A stretch of 64,000 bases of DNA from Paraburkholderia sp. LEh10 (GCF_017814945.1 NZ_JAGIPX010000037.1:22138-86137), one strand, 5' to 3'. Numbered from the stretch's first letter, positions 27,420-37,190 are shown. The notes: generated by a model not told the origin, from the sequence alone. Translations and numbers: made by a program.

Positions 27420-29870
27420 TCATGCCTCTGCGACCGTCGACGACGAATCCGGCTTCTGGATTGCCTCACGGTTTCGCTCGCCTAGCCGGCGCAGCAGAAA
27501 GTACGACAGCGATGGAATGAGAACGAGCGCGCCGATCATGTTCCAGAGGAACATGAAGGTCAGCAGGATGCCCATGTCCGCCTGAAACTTGATCGGCGAC
27601 CAGATCCAGGTGATCACGCCGGCAGACATCGTCAAGCCAACGAGTGCTACGACGCGCCCCGTGAATTGGAGGGAACGCATGTACGCTTCACGCAACGGAA
27701 CGCCATCGCGCTGAAAATTCAATTGCACACTCAACAAATACAGCGCGTAGTCGACACCAGCGCCGACGCCCAGTGCGATCACGGGCAGCGTCGCCACTTT
27801 TGCGCCGATTCCCAGCACCACCATCAATGCCTCACAAAGCACGGACGTGATCAGCAGCGGCACCAGTGCCACGATGACTGCTCGCCCGCTCCGGAATGTG
27901 ATCAGGCATAGCACCACGACGGCGGCATAGAGCAGTGCCAGCATGCGGTGATGAGCCTGCTTGACGACGATGTTCGTCGCCGCCTCGATTCCGGCCGAAC
28001 CGGCTGCCAGCTCGAACCGGCGCCCAGGCGAGCTGTGTGCGTTGCCGAACGACTCGGCGGACGCAACGACGCGTGCAAGTGTGTCGGCCTTGTGATCGCC
28101 AAGGTACGCAATCAGGGGCATCACGGAACACCGCTGATCGACCATTTCCGGATGGTCTGCGATCACGTCCGCAAGCGCCGTGTTAAGGACGTTTGCATCC
28201 CGCGGGATCGAGAACCACTTCGGGTTACCCTCGAACTGACCGGCCGTCGCAAGCCGCACCATGTCGGCCGCCGAAGCGGTGCCCTTCACGCCCTCCACCT
28301 GCCGCAGGTTGGCGCCCATTCGATCGAGTTCGACCAGCGTTGGGTAGTTGTTGCATTGCCCCGGCGGCGTGACGAGCATCACGACGAACTGATCGCTGGA
28401 CAACCGATAGTGGGCTTTCACATACGCATCATCGCGGTTGTAGGGCGAGTCGGAGCGGAGCTCCGGCGCGCCGGGATCCAGATCCCCCGTCTTGAGTTCC
28501 TGGCTGATCCCGAAGGCCGACAGTCCGATTGCGAACGACACCGCGATCGCAGCCTGCGCCCACTTGCCCGACGTGAAATGCAGCAGGCACGCCCACACGC
28601 GGGCCAGCCAATCGTGCCTCTCGCCGGCTCGCTCCGCCTCGAGTTTGCGGGCGGCGGCCTTCTCGTTGACGCCCACATACGACAAGAGCACGGGAACCAG
28701 TATCAACTTCGTGAAAATCAGTACCGTCACGCCAATACTGGTCGTCAACGCCAGATCGTGAATGACCGGAATGTCGATTACCATCAACACGGCAAAGCCG
28801 ACCACGTTGGTCAGCAGCGCGGTCACACCCGCGAGGAAGAGGCGCCGAAACGTGTAGCGGGCCGCCACGTAACGATGCGTGCCCTGCGCGATATCCTGCA
28901 TGATGCCGTTCATCTTCTGCGCGCCGTGTGACAGGCCGATCGCGAAGATCAGGAACGGCACCAGAATCGAATACGGATTGAGCACGTAACCGAGTAGCTC
29001 CATGAGCCCCAGTAGCCAAATCACGGCCAGCGCCGATACGCCGATCAGCAGCAATGTGCTCCGAAGGTCCCGCGTGAATGCAAAGACGAACAATCCGGCG
29101 ATGACGACCGAGATGCCAAAGAACGCCATCACGTGGCTCAAGCCGTCGATCAAGTCTCCGACAATCTCGGCAAAACCCACGATATGCACACTGACCGTGG
29201 GGCTTTCCAGCGACAGGACCTTGTGCTTGAGTTCGCTCGAGAACGTCGCGTAATCGAGCGGCTTGCGCGTATCGGGATTGGAGTCCAGCAGCGGCACTAC
29301 GATCATGCTCGAACGCATGTCGTCCGCCACGTAGCTGCCGACGATACCCGCACGCGCGATGTTGACTCTGAGCTGCCCCAGACTGGCCGGCGAGCCATCG
29401 AAATTGTCCGGCATGACCGGACCGCCGCGGTAACCTTCTTCGGTGACTTCCGTCCAACGCAGGCTGCTGGTCCACAGGCCGCGCATTGCGGAACGGTCCA
29501 CCCCTGGGATCAGATAGACCGCGTCATTGACTTTCTGCAGAACCGTGAGGTAGTCCTTGTCGAAGATGTTGCCGCGCTTGTTTTCGACGACGATACGCAC
29601 GACATTTCCGAGTCCGTGCAACGCATCCTGGTGTTCGAGATAGTTCTGAATATACGGATGCTTGCTTGGCAACATCTTCTCGAAGCTCGCATTCACTCGC
29701 AGATGAAGCGCATGCCATCCGAGGAAAAGCGTCGCAAGAATGCATGCAAGCAGCAGCACCGGGCGATTGTTGAAGATGATGCGCTCGAGCCATATCCCGC
29801 TCGTGCGATCGAAATCATTGAGGTCGCGTACGACCGGTCTGGCAATGCTGGCGTTGGTATCGACCTTCAT
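27420..29870 (-). CDS. RND superfamily (MMPL/HAE-type) transporter
   Basis: An 816-residue membrane protein with the RND layout. An N-terminal helix (VLLLACILATLFLGWHAL) is followed by a large periplasmic domain. A helix bundle starts near VMAFFGISVVIAGLFVFAF and includes GLSHGAQKMNGIMQD. A second periplasmic domain and a second bundle, VCLITFRSGRAVIVALVPLL onward, complete the repeat. Single-gene RND proteins of this class move hydrophobic compounds such as lipids, hopanoids or steroids in the envelope. It is third in an operon with DUF1329 copy A and the YCF48 protein, 14 bp after the latter. That set recurs with catabolic genes for hydrophobic compounds, so a transport role for substrate or intermediates is likely. 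Confidence 0.9.
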   Translation of the reverse strand: MKVDTNASIARPVVRDLNDFDRTSGIWLERIIFNNRPVLLLACILATLFLGWHALHLRVNASFEKMLPSKHPYIQNYLEHQDALHGLGNVVRIVVENKRGNIFDKDYLTVLQKVNDAVYLIPGVDRSAMRGLWTSSLRWTEVTEEGYRGGPVMPDNFDGSPASLGQLRVNIARAGIVGSYVADDMRSSMIVVPLLDSNPDTRKPLDYATFSSELKHKVLSLESPTVSVHIVGFAEIVGDLIDGLSHVMAFFGISVVIAGLFVFAFTRDLRSTLLLIGVSALAVIWLLGLMELLGYVLNPYSILVPFLIFAIGLSHGAQKMNGIMQDIAQGTHRYVAARYTFRRLFLAGVTALLTNVVGFAVLMVIDIPVIHDLALTTSIGVTVLIFTKLILVPVLLSYVGVNEKAAARKLEAERAGERHDWLARVWACLLHFTSGKWAQAAIAVSFAIGLSAFGISQELKTGDLDPGAPELRSDSPYNRDDAYVKAHYRLSSDQFVVMLVTPPGQCNNYPTLVELDRMGANLRQVEGVKGTASAADMVRLATAGQFEGNPKWFSIPRDANVLNTALADVIADHPEMVDQRCSVMPLIAYLGDHKADTLARVVASAESFGNAHSSPGRRFELAAGSAGIEAATNIVVKQAHHRMLALLYAAVVVLCLITFRSGRAVIVALVPLLITSVLCEALMVVLGIGAKVATLPVIALGVGAGVDYALYLLSVQLNFQRDGVPLREAYMRSLQFTGRVVALVGLTMSAGVITWIWSPIKFQADMGILLTFMFLWNMIGALVLIPSLSYFLLRRLGERNREAIQKPDSSSTVAEA

Positions 29871-29884
29871 GACGCGTCACTCAC

Positions 29885-31009
29885 TCATTGGAGGTTGACG
29901 ATCTGCACGCCGCCGAGGCCGGTCAGCACAACCCGGTTGCGTCCGACGGATGCGACATCGGTGATGAGATCCGGCCTCTGCACGGCGACGGCGCGAAACG
30001 TGTCGCCCTCGTCCCGGCTCATGATCAGATGGCCATCCTGGGTCGCGAACAACAATCGGCCGTCATCGAGCACGCATGCGCCCGTCAGGCTCGTATGGAC
30101 GCCTGTGGATAAGCGCTGCCAGGTGGCTCCGCCATCTCGTGAGCGATAAGCGGAACCGCCAAGGCCATACGCGATCACGTACCCGTGCGAACCGACCACG
30201 CCGAGAAAGCTGCCGTTGTAGCCCGTCGAGATCGCGACGAAGCGATCCCGAAGCCGGTCGAGTTTGAACAGCGTGCCGTGTTCCGACGCGAGATAGACAT
30301 CGCCACCCGCGTCGCTGGCGGCGGTGTAGTGAAGCATCTTGTCGTTATCGACCTTCTCGATCCAAGAAGCCCAGCTCTTTCCACCATCGCGCGTGCCGAG
30401 AATGGTTCCGAACGGCCCCACTGCCCACCCCGTCTGCGCGTTCTCGAACCACAGGTCGAGTATGGGTATCGCAGGGCCGTTCTGGTAGTTGAGCATCGTC
30501 TCCTTCAGCAGCCGCGTGGCGGCCGCGTCGCCACTCGCCGCCCGCGAGGTGAAATGCGCTTTCAGCAGATCTGCCGCCGCACGGCCGTCGAACTGCTTGA
30601 CCCAGTGTTCACCGCCGTCGGTCGTCGCGAGAATGACGCCGTCATGACCCGACGCCCAACCCAGCGAAGCCGACACGAAACGGACGGCGACCAGATCCGA
30701 CCCGACCGGGCTTGGGACCTGACGCCATGTCGCGCCGCCGTCATCGGACAGTACGATCAAGCCTCGCACCCCGACCGCCACGAGCCGCGAGCCGGCCCGT
30801 GCGATTGCGCCGAGCTGCGTGGTAGCCGCGAAACCTGTTGTTTGCGCGGGCGCATCCAGCGGATCCACGAACGTGCCGCCGGCCGGCGCCGAAGTGCCGG
30901 TAGCTATGCCGGTCATGAGCGCAAGCGAGACCAGCAAGCCCACGCAATGCGATGCGCGGCGGAGTAAAGCGTTGCGGCGGCCCCGGCCATCGCGAGTCGC
31001 GCAGCACAC
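29885..31009 (-). CDS. YCF48/BNR-repeat secreted protein
   Basis: A 374-residue protein with an N-terminal signal (hydrophobic segment CVGLLVSLALMTGIATG) followed by beta-propeller-like repeats containing SDDGGATWRQV, TTDGGEHWVKQ, RDGGKSW and RDGGATWQRL. These SxDGGxxW blocks are the BNR/YCF48 signature. The GTG start shares its first base with the last base of the DUF1329 copy A stop (TAG/GTG), which indicates tight translational coupling. It is probably a periplasmic accessory of the following RND transporter, as in similar clusters (inference). Confidence 0.85.
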   Translation of the reverse strand: MCCATRDGRGRRNALLRRASHCVGLLVSLALMTGIATGTSAPAGGTFVDPLDAPAQTTGFAATTQLGAIARAGSRLVAVGVRGLIVLSDDGGATWRQVPSPVGSDLVAVRFVSASLGWASGHDGVILATTDGGEHWVKQFDGRAAADLLKAHFTSRAASGDAAATRLLKETMLNYQNGPAIPILDLWFENAQTGWAVGPFGTILGTRDGGKSWASWIEKVDNDKMLHYTAASDAGGDVYLASEHGTLFKLDRLRDRFVAISTGYNGSFLGVVGSHGYVIAYGLGGSAYRSRDGGATWQRLSTGVHTSLTGACVLDDGRLLFATQDGHLIMSRDEGDTFRAVAVQRPDLITDVASVGRNRVVLTGLGGVQIVNLQ

Positions 31010-32367
31010 TATTGCACCCCCCGCGTCGCCAGCGCATCGGCGGTAAAGTAATTCGCCGGCAGCGGCCCGCGCTTGTGGAATCCTTCGCCCACGCCGAACG
31101 AACCCAACGCCCAGTTCTGCTTCACGAAGTCATAGATCAACTGGTTGTTGTTCATCGGCGCCGGCACGTCGTACGCCTGCCACACCGGGAACCACTGCAC
31201 ACGCACCAGCTTGTTCGCGTGGTCGAACCCCTCGTAGCCGACCATGTCCCAGCTGTCCTCGTCCAGGAAGAACACCTTCTTGCTGTCGACGTGACGCGCG
31301 CCAGGCTTCAGCGTCGCCTCGACGACCCACACGCGATGCAGCTCATAGCGCACGTTGTCCGGATTGACGTGATCCTTTTGCAGCAGCTGGTCAATCGGCG
31401 TGTTCAGGTATTTGTACACGTTGTACGGAACGTAGAGTTCCTTCTTGCCCACCAGCTTGAAGTCGAACCGGTCCATCTTGCCGTCGAAACCATTGGTCTC
31501 GTCCCACAGGAAGATCCCGCTGTTCGACGTCACCACCGTGTCGTACTTGAACTCCGGCGCGAGCCGCACCCGCCGCTGCCCCGGCGTGTAGAACCATGCC
31601 GTCGGCTCACGCTCGTCCATCCGCGTCCACTGGATCCGCATGTCCATCTCCCCGGCCTGCGACGCCGGCCCGACGTGCAGGTTGGAGATCGCGTACATCT
31701 GGTTCGACTTCGTTTTGCTGTTATCCCAGTAGTCGACGTAATACTGCAACTGCCCATGCGTGCTGAGCGTCTTGTTGCCCGCCGAATCGACCAGCCATGC
31801 CTCGTAGTCGCCGCTGTAGTACACCGGGAAGTACCGGGCGAAGAAGTTGTACAGCGCCTCCTGCCCCGTCGACGGAATCGGAAACGGAATCTGCGCATGC
31901 GCATCTACCAGCCCCGGACCGTCGCCGACCAGTTTGGGCGACATCACGCGCTTGATCGTGTTCTCATAGACCCAGTCGGGGAAGCAGGCCGTGCGATGCG
32001 TCGGATAGACCTCCATCCGGTATGTCTTCGGAAATCGCTTGAACAGTTCCTTCTGGCCATCGTCCAGCTTGTCCGCGTACTTGTCGACATTGGCTGCCGT
32101 GATCGAGAACAACGGCTTCTCGCTGGCGAACGGATCGACGTATGGTGTGCCGCCATCGGCGCTGTGCGGCTTGTAGCCGGCCGGTGCCTGGCACAGGCCG
32201 CCCGTCCACTCGGGAATCTCGCCGTCCTTGCTGCCTGCCCGTTCGGCGCCCAGCGGTGTGAGCGTCTTCCCGAGACCAGCGGCATCGGCCGCGCCCGGCG
32301 CAGCGCTCGCTTGCATGCCGACGAGCGTCATCGCACCCGCGGCCGTCAGTGTCAGTAGAAGTTTCAT
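31009..32367 (-). CDS. DUF1329 outer-membrane-associated protein, copy A
   Basis: A 452-residue DUF1329 (PF07044) protein. The start at 32367 (MKLLLTLTAAGAMTLVG) has an excellent GGAGGAGA site and gives a signal peptide cleaved around residue 23. A long mature domain carries the family blocks SNLHVGPASQAGEMDMRI and WVVEATLKPGARH. Structurally the family resembles LolB/LolA-like lipid-binding folds, and DUF1329 genes are found with DUF1302, YCF48 and RND genes. The exact role is unknown. The protein is identical to copy B at 34516-35874. This copy drives YCF48 and RND downstream. The regulon palindrome is 171 bp upstream. Confidence 0.9.
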   Translation of the reverse strand: MKLLLTLTAAGAMTLVGMQASAAPGAADAAGLGKTLTPLGAERAGSKDGEIPEWTGGLCQAPAGYKPHSADGGTPYVDPFASEKPLFSITAANVDKYADKLDDGQKELFKRFPKTYRMEVYPTHRTACFPDWVYENTIKRVMSPKLVGDGPGLVDAHAQIPFPIPSTGQEALYNFFARYFPVYYSGDYEAWLVDSAGNKTLSTHGQLQYYVDYWDNSKTKSNQMYAISNLHVGPASQAGEMDMRIQWTRMDEREPTAWFYTPGQRRVRLAPEFKYDTVVTSNSGIFLWDETNGFDGKMDRFDFKLVGKKELYVPYNVYKYLNTPIDQLLQKDHVNPDNVRYELHRVWVVEATLKPGARHVDSKKVFFLDEDSWDMVGYEGFDHANKLVRVQWFPVWQAYDVPAPMNNNQLIYDFVKQNWALGSFGVGEGFHKRGPLPANYFTADALATRGVQ

Positions 32368-32537
32368 CTGTCTCCTCCAATTCATTGCACTGATGCATCG
32401 CGTCAACATCACTGTCGTCGCCATCAGCAGGTGCCCGCTCGCTCTGGTTGTCGTGTCGCGGCCCCCACCGGATTCGCTTCGATCCGCCATTCATCGACCG
32501 GGCAGGCCCATTCTGTATTTGCCGCGCACTTCATACG

Positions 32538-32553
32538 TCGTCGAAACCGACGA
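32538..32553 (-). promoter_or_regulatory. Regulon palindrome, site 7 (DUF1329 copy A)
   Basis: TCGTC-GGTTTC-GACGA read leftward, 171 bp before the start codon. A GGCAAATACAGAAT stretch follows at about -10 spacing. Confidence 0.7.
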
Positions 32554-32557
32554 ATCT

Positions 32558-33081
32558 GATAGCGCCTCACTACGTGCGCGACGGATATGTCAGAAACGGC
32601 GCAGCGAATGGTTCGCGCATGAATGCCGATAGAGCGTTGCCACGCGTTCGAACGCATGCTTGCCAGGTGATTGCATCTTCCGTTAGGTAATATATTTGTT
32701 ATCCGAATTAACTATATAAGTCCGCGGACGAACTTCGAGGATCGCCATCGAACCGGATATCATGCCGTGAAAAATCCGATGCACACCGGAAACCGATCGC
32801 ATTCGTGCCGATGCGGGCTGTGCATCGGACACTTTCACCATCGAGGAAGAAAATCGCGAACCCAGGGGAGCTCGTGCGCTGCACTGTGCAGCTGAAAATG
32901 GGACTCGGGAAAGTCACCAGCTTTTGTATGCATCACCGTTAGCCGTGCACGCATATGGGGGGAGTTGTTAGGCTGTGCCGGCAAACACAATCACATCGAC
33001 CGTCAGTTGATTCGCTGCTTCATGCACAGAACTCGTCGGAGTTCGACCGCACCTCCCGCACTGGTCGGTATCGTGCTGCGT
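32558..33081. other. Intergenic region upstream of DUF1329 copy A
   Basis: No coding frame with family resemblance. It includes an unusually AT-rich patch at about 32685-32725. It separates the SDR stop from the duplicated promoter segment. Confidence 0.5.
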
Positions 33082-33810
33082 TTAGCCAATGCCACCGTCA
33101 ATGGTCACTTCGGCACCGGTGATGTAGGAAGCCTCGTCCGACGCCAGGAACAGGACCAACCGTGCGACTTCGTCCGGCGTTCCGAGCCGCTGCATCGGAA
33201 TCATGCCCTTGTAGTGATTCAACTGCTCGGCCGAGTTCTGCCCGAGCATAGGCGTGTCGATGATGCCCGGATAGATCGAATTCACGCGGATGCCGAGCGC
33301 CGCGAATTCCGATGCCGCGAGCTTCGACATGCCCCGAACCGCCCACTTGGTACTGGCATATGCAAATATGCCCGGGACGTTGTTCAAGGCGGCATTGGAG
33401 CATACATTGATGATCACTCCGCCGCCATTTTTCACCATAATCTCGGATGCCGCACGCATGCCCAGAAACACGCCTAACTGGTTCGCGCGATAGTGGAGCT
33501 GCCAGAGCGGGACGTCGGTGTCCGTCAAACTGGCCGGTTTGAAGACACCGGCATTGTTCACCAGGACATCGATCTGCTCGAAGCGATCGAGCGTCTGGCG
33601 CATCACCTCGCCCCAACCTGCTTCGTCGCCAACGTCATGGCGAACAAAAAGCCCACGACCTCCGAAGCGCGCCGCGATCTCTTCGCCTCTTTCATCGATA
33701 TCGGTGACAACGACTTTCGCCCCCTGCTCCGCGAACAGCTTCGCCTCGGCGGCGCCTTGCCCGCTGGCTGCACCGGTGACGATTACAACCTTGTCTTGTA
33801 CGTTTGCCAT
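33082..33810 (-). CDS. Short-chain dehydrogenase/reductase (2)
   Basis: A 242-residue classical SDR with TGAASGQG (cofactor), VNNAG, and YASTK with the upstream serine in NVCSNAALNN. The GQG variation in the glycine motif is seen in steroid- and alcohol-type SDRs such as 3-alpha/20-beta-hydroxysteroid dehydrogenases, though I cannot assign a substrate. It ends the unit begun by DUF1329 copy B and the SnoaL-like gene; the 212-bp gap after the SnoaL-like gene may contain its own promoter. No regulon palindrome was found in that gap. Confidence 0.9.
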   Translation of the reverse strand: MANVQDKVVIVTGAASGQGAAEAKLFAEQGAKVVVTDIDERGEEIAARFGGRGLFVRHDVGDEAGWGEVMRQTLDRFEQIDVLVNNAGVFKPASLTDTDVPLWQLHYRANQLGVFLGMRAASEIMVKNGGGVIINVCSNAALNNVPGIFAYASTKWAVRGMSKLAASEFAALGIRVNSIYPGIIDTPMLGQNSAEQLNHYKGMIPMQRLGTPDEVARLVLFLASDEASYITGAEVTIDGGIG

Positions 33811-34022
33811 ATAACGCCTCCATGACCGAGGTGATGCAGTCGATTAATGATTTGCGTAAGTCTCGCGGCAGACAGCTCCGCAACGCAGAGACCGCTCGAG
33901 CGTGTTCTGTAGTGACGTGGCCTCGAGTGGAACGTCCATATCGGCTCGAAACCCGGTTACCAACAGGAATCTCTGACACAACAGAGCCCGTCGGCAACCG
34001 CGTCACAATTCCCGCGCCGGCT

Positions 34023-34445
34023 TTACCATTCGACTGCTGTGCGATGCGGCCACAGGAAACGCGCGGTATCTGCGCCCGTGTAATCCGGGTCGAGATACAC
34101 ATGCATGCGTTTGATCAGACCGGCTTCGTTGAACTCGAATATGCTGCAGAAACGCCCGCCGGGTGTGCGTCCGCCGCACCATTCCACGTTGTCGCTGCTG
34201 GTTCCTTCAGTCGTCCCTTCGGCCGCGACGAAGTTGCCTTGCTCTATGTAGAGCAGATCGTCGACATGATGGACGGTGCGCAACCTGGTCGGCTGAATGC
34301 CGCGTCCCAGTTCCATGAGCGCTTCAAGTCCGCGGCCGATACCGAATTTCGGGAAAAAAAACTGAAAATCCTCGACAAACAACTCGGCCGGAAACTCCCG
34401 GTCAATGCGCCGGAAGTATTCCTTAACCGTCGAAACGTGGCTCAT
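34023..34445 (-). CDS. SnoaL-like/NTF2-fold protein (1)
   Basis: A 140-residue NTF2-like protein. The start at 34445 (MSHVSTVKEYFRRID) has an AAGGAG site. It resembles the SnoaL/ketosteroid-isomerase fold that houses isomerases, dehydratases and hydrolases for cyclic compounds. Shared blocks FFPKFGIGRG and YLDPDYTGADTARFLW also occur in the protein at 47857-48288 (FPKWGIASG, YLDPDYEDADTAR), so the two are paralogues. It lies 70 bp downstream of DUF1329 copy B and may be co-transcribed with it. Confidence 0.82.
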   Translation of the reverse strand: MSHVSTVKEYFRRIDREFPAELFVEDFQFFFPKFGIGRGLEALMELGRGIQPTRLRTVHHVDDLLYIEQGNFVAAEGTTEGTSSDNVEWCGGRTPGGRFCSIFEFNEAGLIKRMHVYLDPDYTGADTARFLWPHRTAVEW

Positions 34446-34515
34446 GGTTTCTCCTTGCGCGTTGATCGTGTCATACCTGTGGCGCCCTTGCGGCCATCGC
34501 GAGTCGCGCGGCACA

Positions 34516-35874
34516 CTATTGCACCCCCCGCGTCGCCAACGCATCGGCGGTAAAGTAATTCGCCGGCAACGGCCCGCGCTTGTGGAATCCTTCGCCCACG
34601 CCGAACGAACCCAACGCCCAGTTCTGCTTCACGAAGTCATAGATCAACTGGTTGTTGTTCATCGGCGCCGGCACGTCGTACGCCTGCCACACCGGGAACC
34701 ACTGCACACGCACCAGCTTGTTCGCGTGGTCGAACCCCTCGTAGCCGACCATGTCCCAGCTGTCCTCGTCCAGGAAGAACACCTTCTTGCTGTCGACGTG
34801 ACGCGCGCCAGGCTTCAGCGTCGCCTCGACGACCCACACGCGATGCAGCTCATAGCGCACGTTGTCCGGATTGACGTGATCCTTTTGCAGCAGCTGGTCA
34901 ATCGGCGTGTTCAGGTATTTGTACACGTTGTACGGAACGTAGAGTTCCTTCTTGCCCACCAGCTTGAAGTCGAACCGGTCCATCTTGCCGTCGAAACCAT
35001 TGGTCTCGTCCCACAGGAAGATCCCGCTGTTCGACGTCACCACCGTGTCGTACTTGAACTCCGGCGCGAGCCGCACCCGCCGCTGCCCCGGCGTGTAGAA
35101 CCATGCCGTCGGCTCACGCTCGTCCATCCGCGTCCACTGGATCCGCATGTCCATCTCCCCGGCCTGCGACGCCGGCCCGACGTGCAGGTTGGAGATCGCG
35201 TACATCTGGTTCGACTTCGTTTTGCTGTTATCCCAGTAGTCGACGTAATACTGCAACTGCCCATGCGTGCTGAGCGTCTTGTTGCCCGCCGAATCGACCA
35301 GCCATGCCTCGTAGTCGCCGCTGTAGTACACCGGGAAGTACCGGGCGAAGAAGTTGTACAGCGCCTCCTGCCCCGTCGACGGAATCGGAAACGGAATCTG
35401 CGCATGCGCATCTACCAGCCCCGGACCGTCGCCGACCAGTTTGGGCGACATCACGCGCTTGATCGTGTTCTCATAGACCCAGTCGGGGAAGCAGGCCGTG
35501 CGATGCGTCGGATAGACCTCCATCCGGTATGTCTTCGGAAATCGCTTGAACAGTTCCTTCTGGCCATCGTCCAGCTTGTCCGCGTACTTGTCGACATTGG
35601 CTGCCGTGATCGAGAACAACGGCTTCTCGCTGGCGAACGGATCGACGTATGGTGTGCCGCCATCGGCGCTGTGCGGCTTGTAGCCGGCCGGTGCCTGGCA
35701 CAGGCCGCCCGTCCACTCGGGAATCTCGCCGTCCTTGCTGCCTGCCCGTTCGGCGCCCAGCGGTGTGAGCGTCTTCCCGAGACCAGCGGCATCGGCCGCG
35801 CCCGGCGCAGCGCTCGCTTGCATGCCGACGAGCGTCATCGCACCCGCGGCCGTCAGTGTCAGTAGAAGTTTCAT
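34516..35874 (-). CDS. DUF1329 outer-membrane-associated protein, copy B
   Basis: Identical protein to copy A (452 residues). The only coding differences seen are synonymous, near the 3' end. This copy is followed by a SnoaL-like gene and an SDR instead of YCF48 and RND. It has its own palindrome 171 bp upstream because the duplication includes it. Maintenance of two identical copies suggests a recent event, gene conversion, or dosage value. The family and signal-peptide evidence is the same as for copy A. Confidence 0.9.
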   Translation of the reverse strand: MKLLLTLTAAGAMTLVGMQASAAPGAADAAGLGKTLTPLGAERAGSKDGEIPEWTGGLCQAPAGYKPHSADGGTPYVDPFASEKPLFSITAANVDKYADKLDDGQKELFKRFPKTYRMEVYPTHRTACFPDWVYENTIKRVMSPKLVGDGPGLVDAHAQIPFPIPSTGQEALYNFFARYFPVYYSGDYEAWLVDSAGNKTLSTHGQLQYYVDYWDNSKTKSNQMYAISNLHVGPASQAGEMDMRIQWTRMDEREPTAWFYTPGQRRVRLAPEFKYDTVVTSNSGIFLWDETNGFDGKMDRFDFKLVGKKELYVPYNVYKYLNTPIDQLLQKDHVNPDNVRYELHRVWVVEATLKPGARHVDSKKVFFLDEDSWDMVGYEGFDHANKLVRVQWFPVWQAYDVPAPMNNNQLIYDFVKQNWALGSFGVGEGFHKRGPLPANYFTADALATRGVQ

Positions 35875-36044
35875 CTGTCTCCTCCAATTCATTGCACTGA
35901 TGCATCGCGTCAACATCACTGTCGTCGCCATCAGCAGGTGCCCGCTCGCTCTGGTTGTCGTGTCGCGGCCCCCACCGGATTCGCTTCGATCCGCCATTCA
36001 TCGACCGGGCAGGCCCATTCTGTATTTGCCGCGCACTTCATACG

Positions 36045-36060
36045 TCGTCGAAACCGACGA
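36045..36060 (-). promoter_or_regulatory. Regulon palindrome, site 8 (DUF1329 copy B)
   Basis: Identical to site 7 because it lies within the duplication. It is at the extreme right edge of the repeat. Confidence 0.7.
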
Positions 36061-36113
36061 AATTTCGCACGCGTGCGGTAATCGGCATGCTCGCGAAAAT
36101 CACCACATCAGCG

Positions 36114-37190
36114 TTACTCCACGCGGTACTTCTGCACGACGTCTTCGAGTAACGTGAGTCCGTGGCCGGGACGTTCGCTCAAATGCAGCACGCCGTCAGT
36201 CAGAATCGGAAGTCCGTCGAAGAGCATGGTCGACCAGTCCATCCATTCAGCGACCAGACCGTTGGGAACCGCGGCGATGCAATGCGCGAAGACCTCCGGT
36301 ATCAGGTGGCTCGCGACCGGCACGCCGAATGACTCCGCCAATGCGGCGGCCTTCCGGAATTGCGTGATGCCTCCCATTCGGCACATGTCCACCATCAGGT
36401 AATCAACTGCTCTCGCCTTGAGAAGTGGCAGCAACGATACGGGGTTGTAGTGGTACTCCCCGGAACAGATCGGCACGTCCAGCGCCTGTGCGATCGCAGC
36501 CTGACCTTCGATGTCGTGCATGGCGGTAGGGTCTTCAAGCCAGAAGAGTTCGTATTCTTCCAGTGCCCGCCCGACCCTGATCGCGCGGGAAGGCGTCCAC
36601 GTCTGGTTGACGTCGTACATCAGGTCGATGTCGTACCCGATCGCTTCCCGAATAGCGCGTACACGCGCGACGACCTGGTCGATCCGCGCGTCGCGCTCAG
36701 CGTACGGCCTGATCTTGATCGCTCGATGCCCTTGCGCTACCAGCTCGGCTGCCTGGCGCTGCAGGACGTCGGGCCTGCTGCCAACGGCCGTGCTGCTCTG
36801 GTAGGTTCTCGCGTGGTCGGAGTAGCCGCCCAGCAAGCGCCAGAGCGGCTGCCCCGCATCTTTTCCGGCGATGTCCCACAGTGCGATGTCGATCGCGGTT
36901 GCAGCGATGTTCAGGAGCCCGCCTGGACCTACAAAATTGGCGGGGTAGATCATCTTTGCGAAAAGATGCTCGACTCGGCGCGGATCTTCTCCGACAACCA
37001 GTTCACCGAGTTCGCGTACCATCGCGGTCAGCGAACGCTGGAACTCAGTGGTCAGCGTGAACGTATGACCCATGCCGTCGATTCCCGTATCGGTTCGGAT
37101 ACGGACCACAACCACCGGCATCTGACTCTGATACCGGCCGATGACCTGTGGAATGACCGTAGTCACGACTTCGACGCGAGTGATTTTCAC
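36114..37190 (-). CDS. Enolase-superfamily enzyme (mandelate racemase/muconate lactonizing type)
   Basis: A 358-residue enzyme with an N-terminal capping domain and a C-terminal barrel. Superfamily catalytic positions are visible: K159-I-R161 in AIKIRPY, metal ligands D193 (MYDVNQ), E219 (WLEDP) and E245 (CSGEY), and H295 (VASHLIPE) as the general base of the mandelate-racemase subgroup. It abstracts a proton alpha to a carboxylate to drive racemisation, dehydration or cycloisomerisation. The pirin gene lies 117 bp upstream on the same strand, and both probably share the palindrome at 38385. The substrate is unknown; a lactone or hydroxy-acid intermediate is plausible. Confidence 0.9.
   Translation of the reverse strand: MKITRVEVVTTVIPQVIGRYQSQMPVVVVRIRTDTGIDGMGHTFTLTTEFQRSLTAMVRELGELVVGEDPRRVEHLFAKMIYPANFVGPGGLLNIAATAIDIALWDIAGKDAGQPLWRLLGGYSDHARTYQSSTAVGSRPDVLQRQAAELVAQGHRAIKIRPYAERDARIDQVVARVRAIREAIGYDIDLMYDVNQTWTPSRAIRVGRALEEYELFWLEDPTAMHDIEGQAAIAQALDVPICSGEYHYNPVSLLPLLKARAVDYLMVDMCRMGGITQFRKAAALAESFGVPVASHLIPEVFAHCIAAVPNGLVAEWMDWSTMLFDGLPILTDGVLHLSERPGHGLTLLEDVVQKYRVE

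Larger units (their letters stand above)
30984..32554. repeat. 1.57-kb direct duplication, copy A
   Basis: A direct repeat of 34491-36061 (offset 3507), spanning the whole DUF1329 gene, its upstream region and the regulon palindrome. Three base differences are visible, all near the 3' end of the gene. The repeat begins at CGGCCATCGCGAGTCG and stops immediately after the palindrome. Confidence 0.95.
34491..36061. repeat. 1.57-kb direct duplication, copy B
   Basis: The second copy of the repeat at 30984-32554, in the same orientation. Both edges coincide with the same short sequences, and flanking DNA is unrelated on both sides. Confidence 0.95.

Noticed and set aside
30952..32358. A 468-codon + strand frame, with a counterpart at 34405-35865
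   Set aside because: Both are antisense to the duplicated DUF1329 genes and duplicate only because the genes do. The composition is Arg/His/Val-rich with no recognisable domain.
32685..32725. AT-rich patch as a replication origin
   Set aside because: No DnaA boxes, iterons or replication gene nearby. It is more likely promoter-region DNA.
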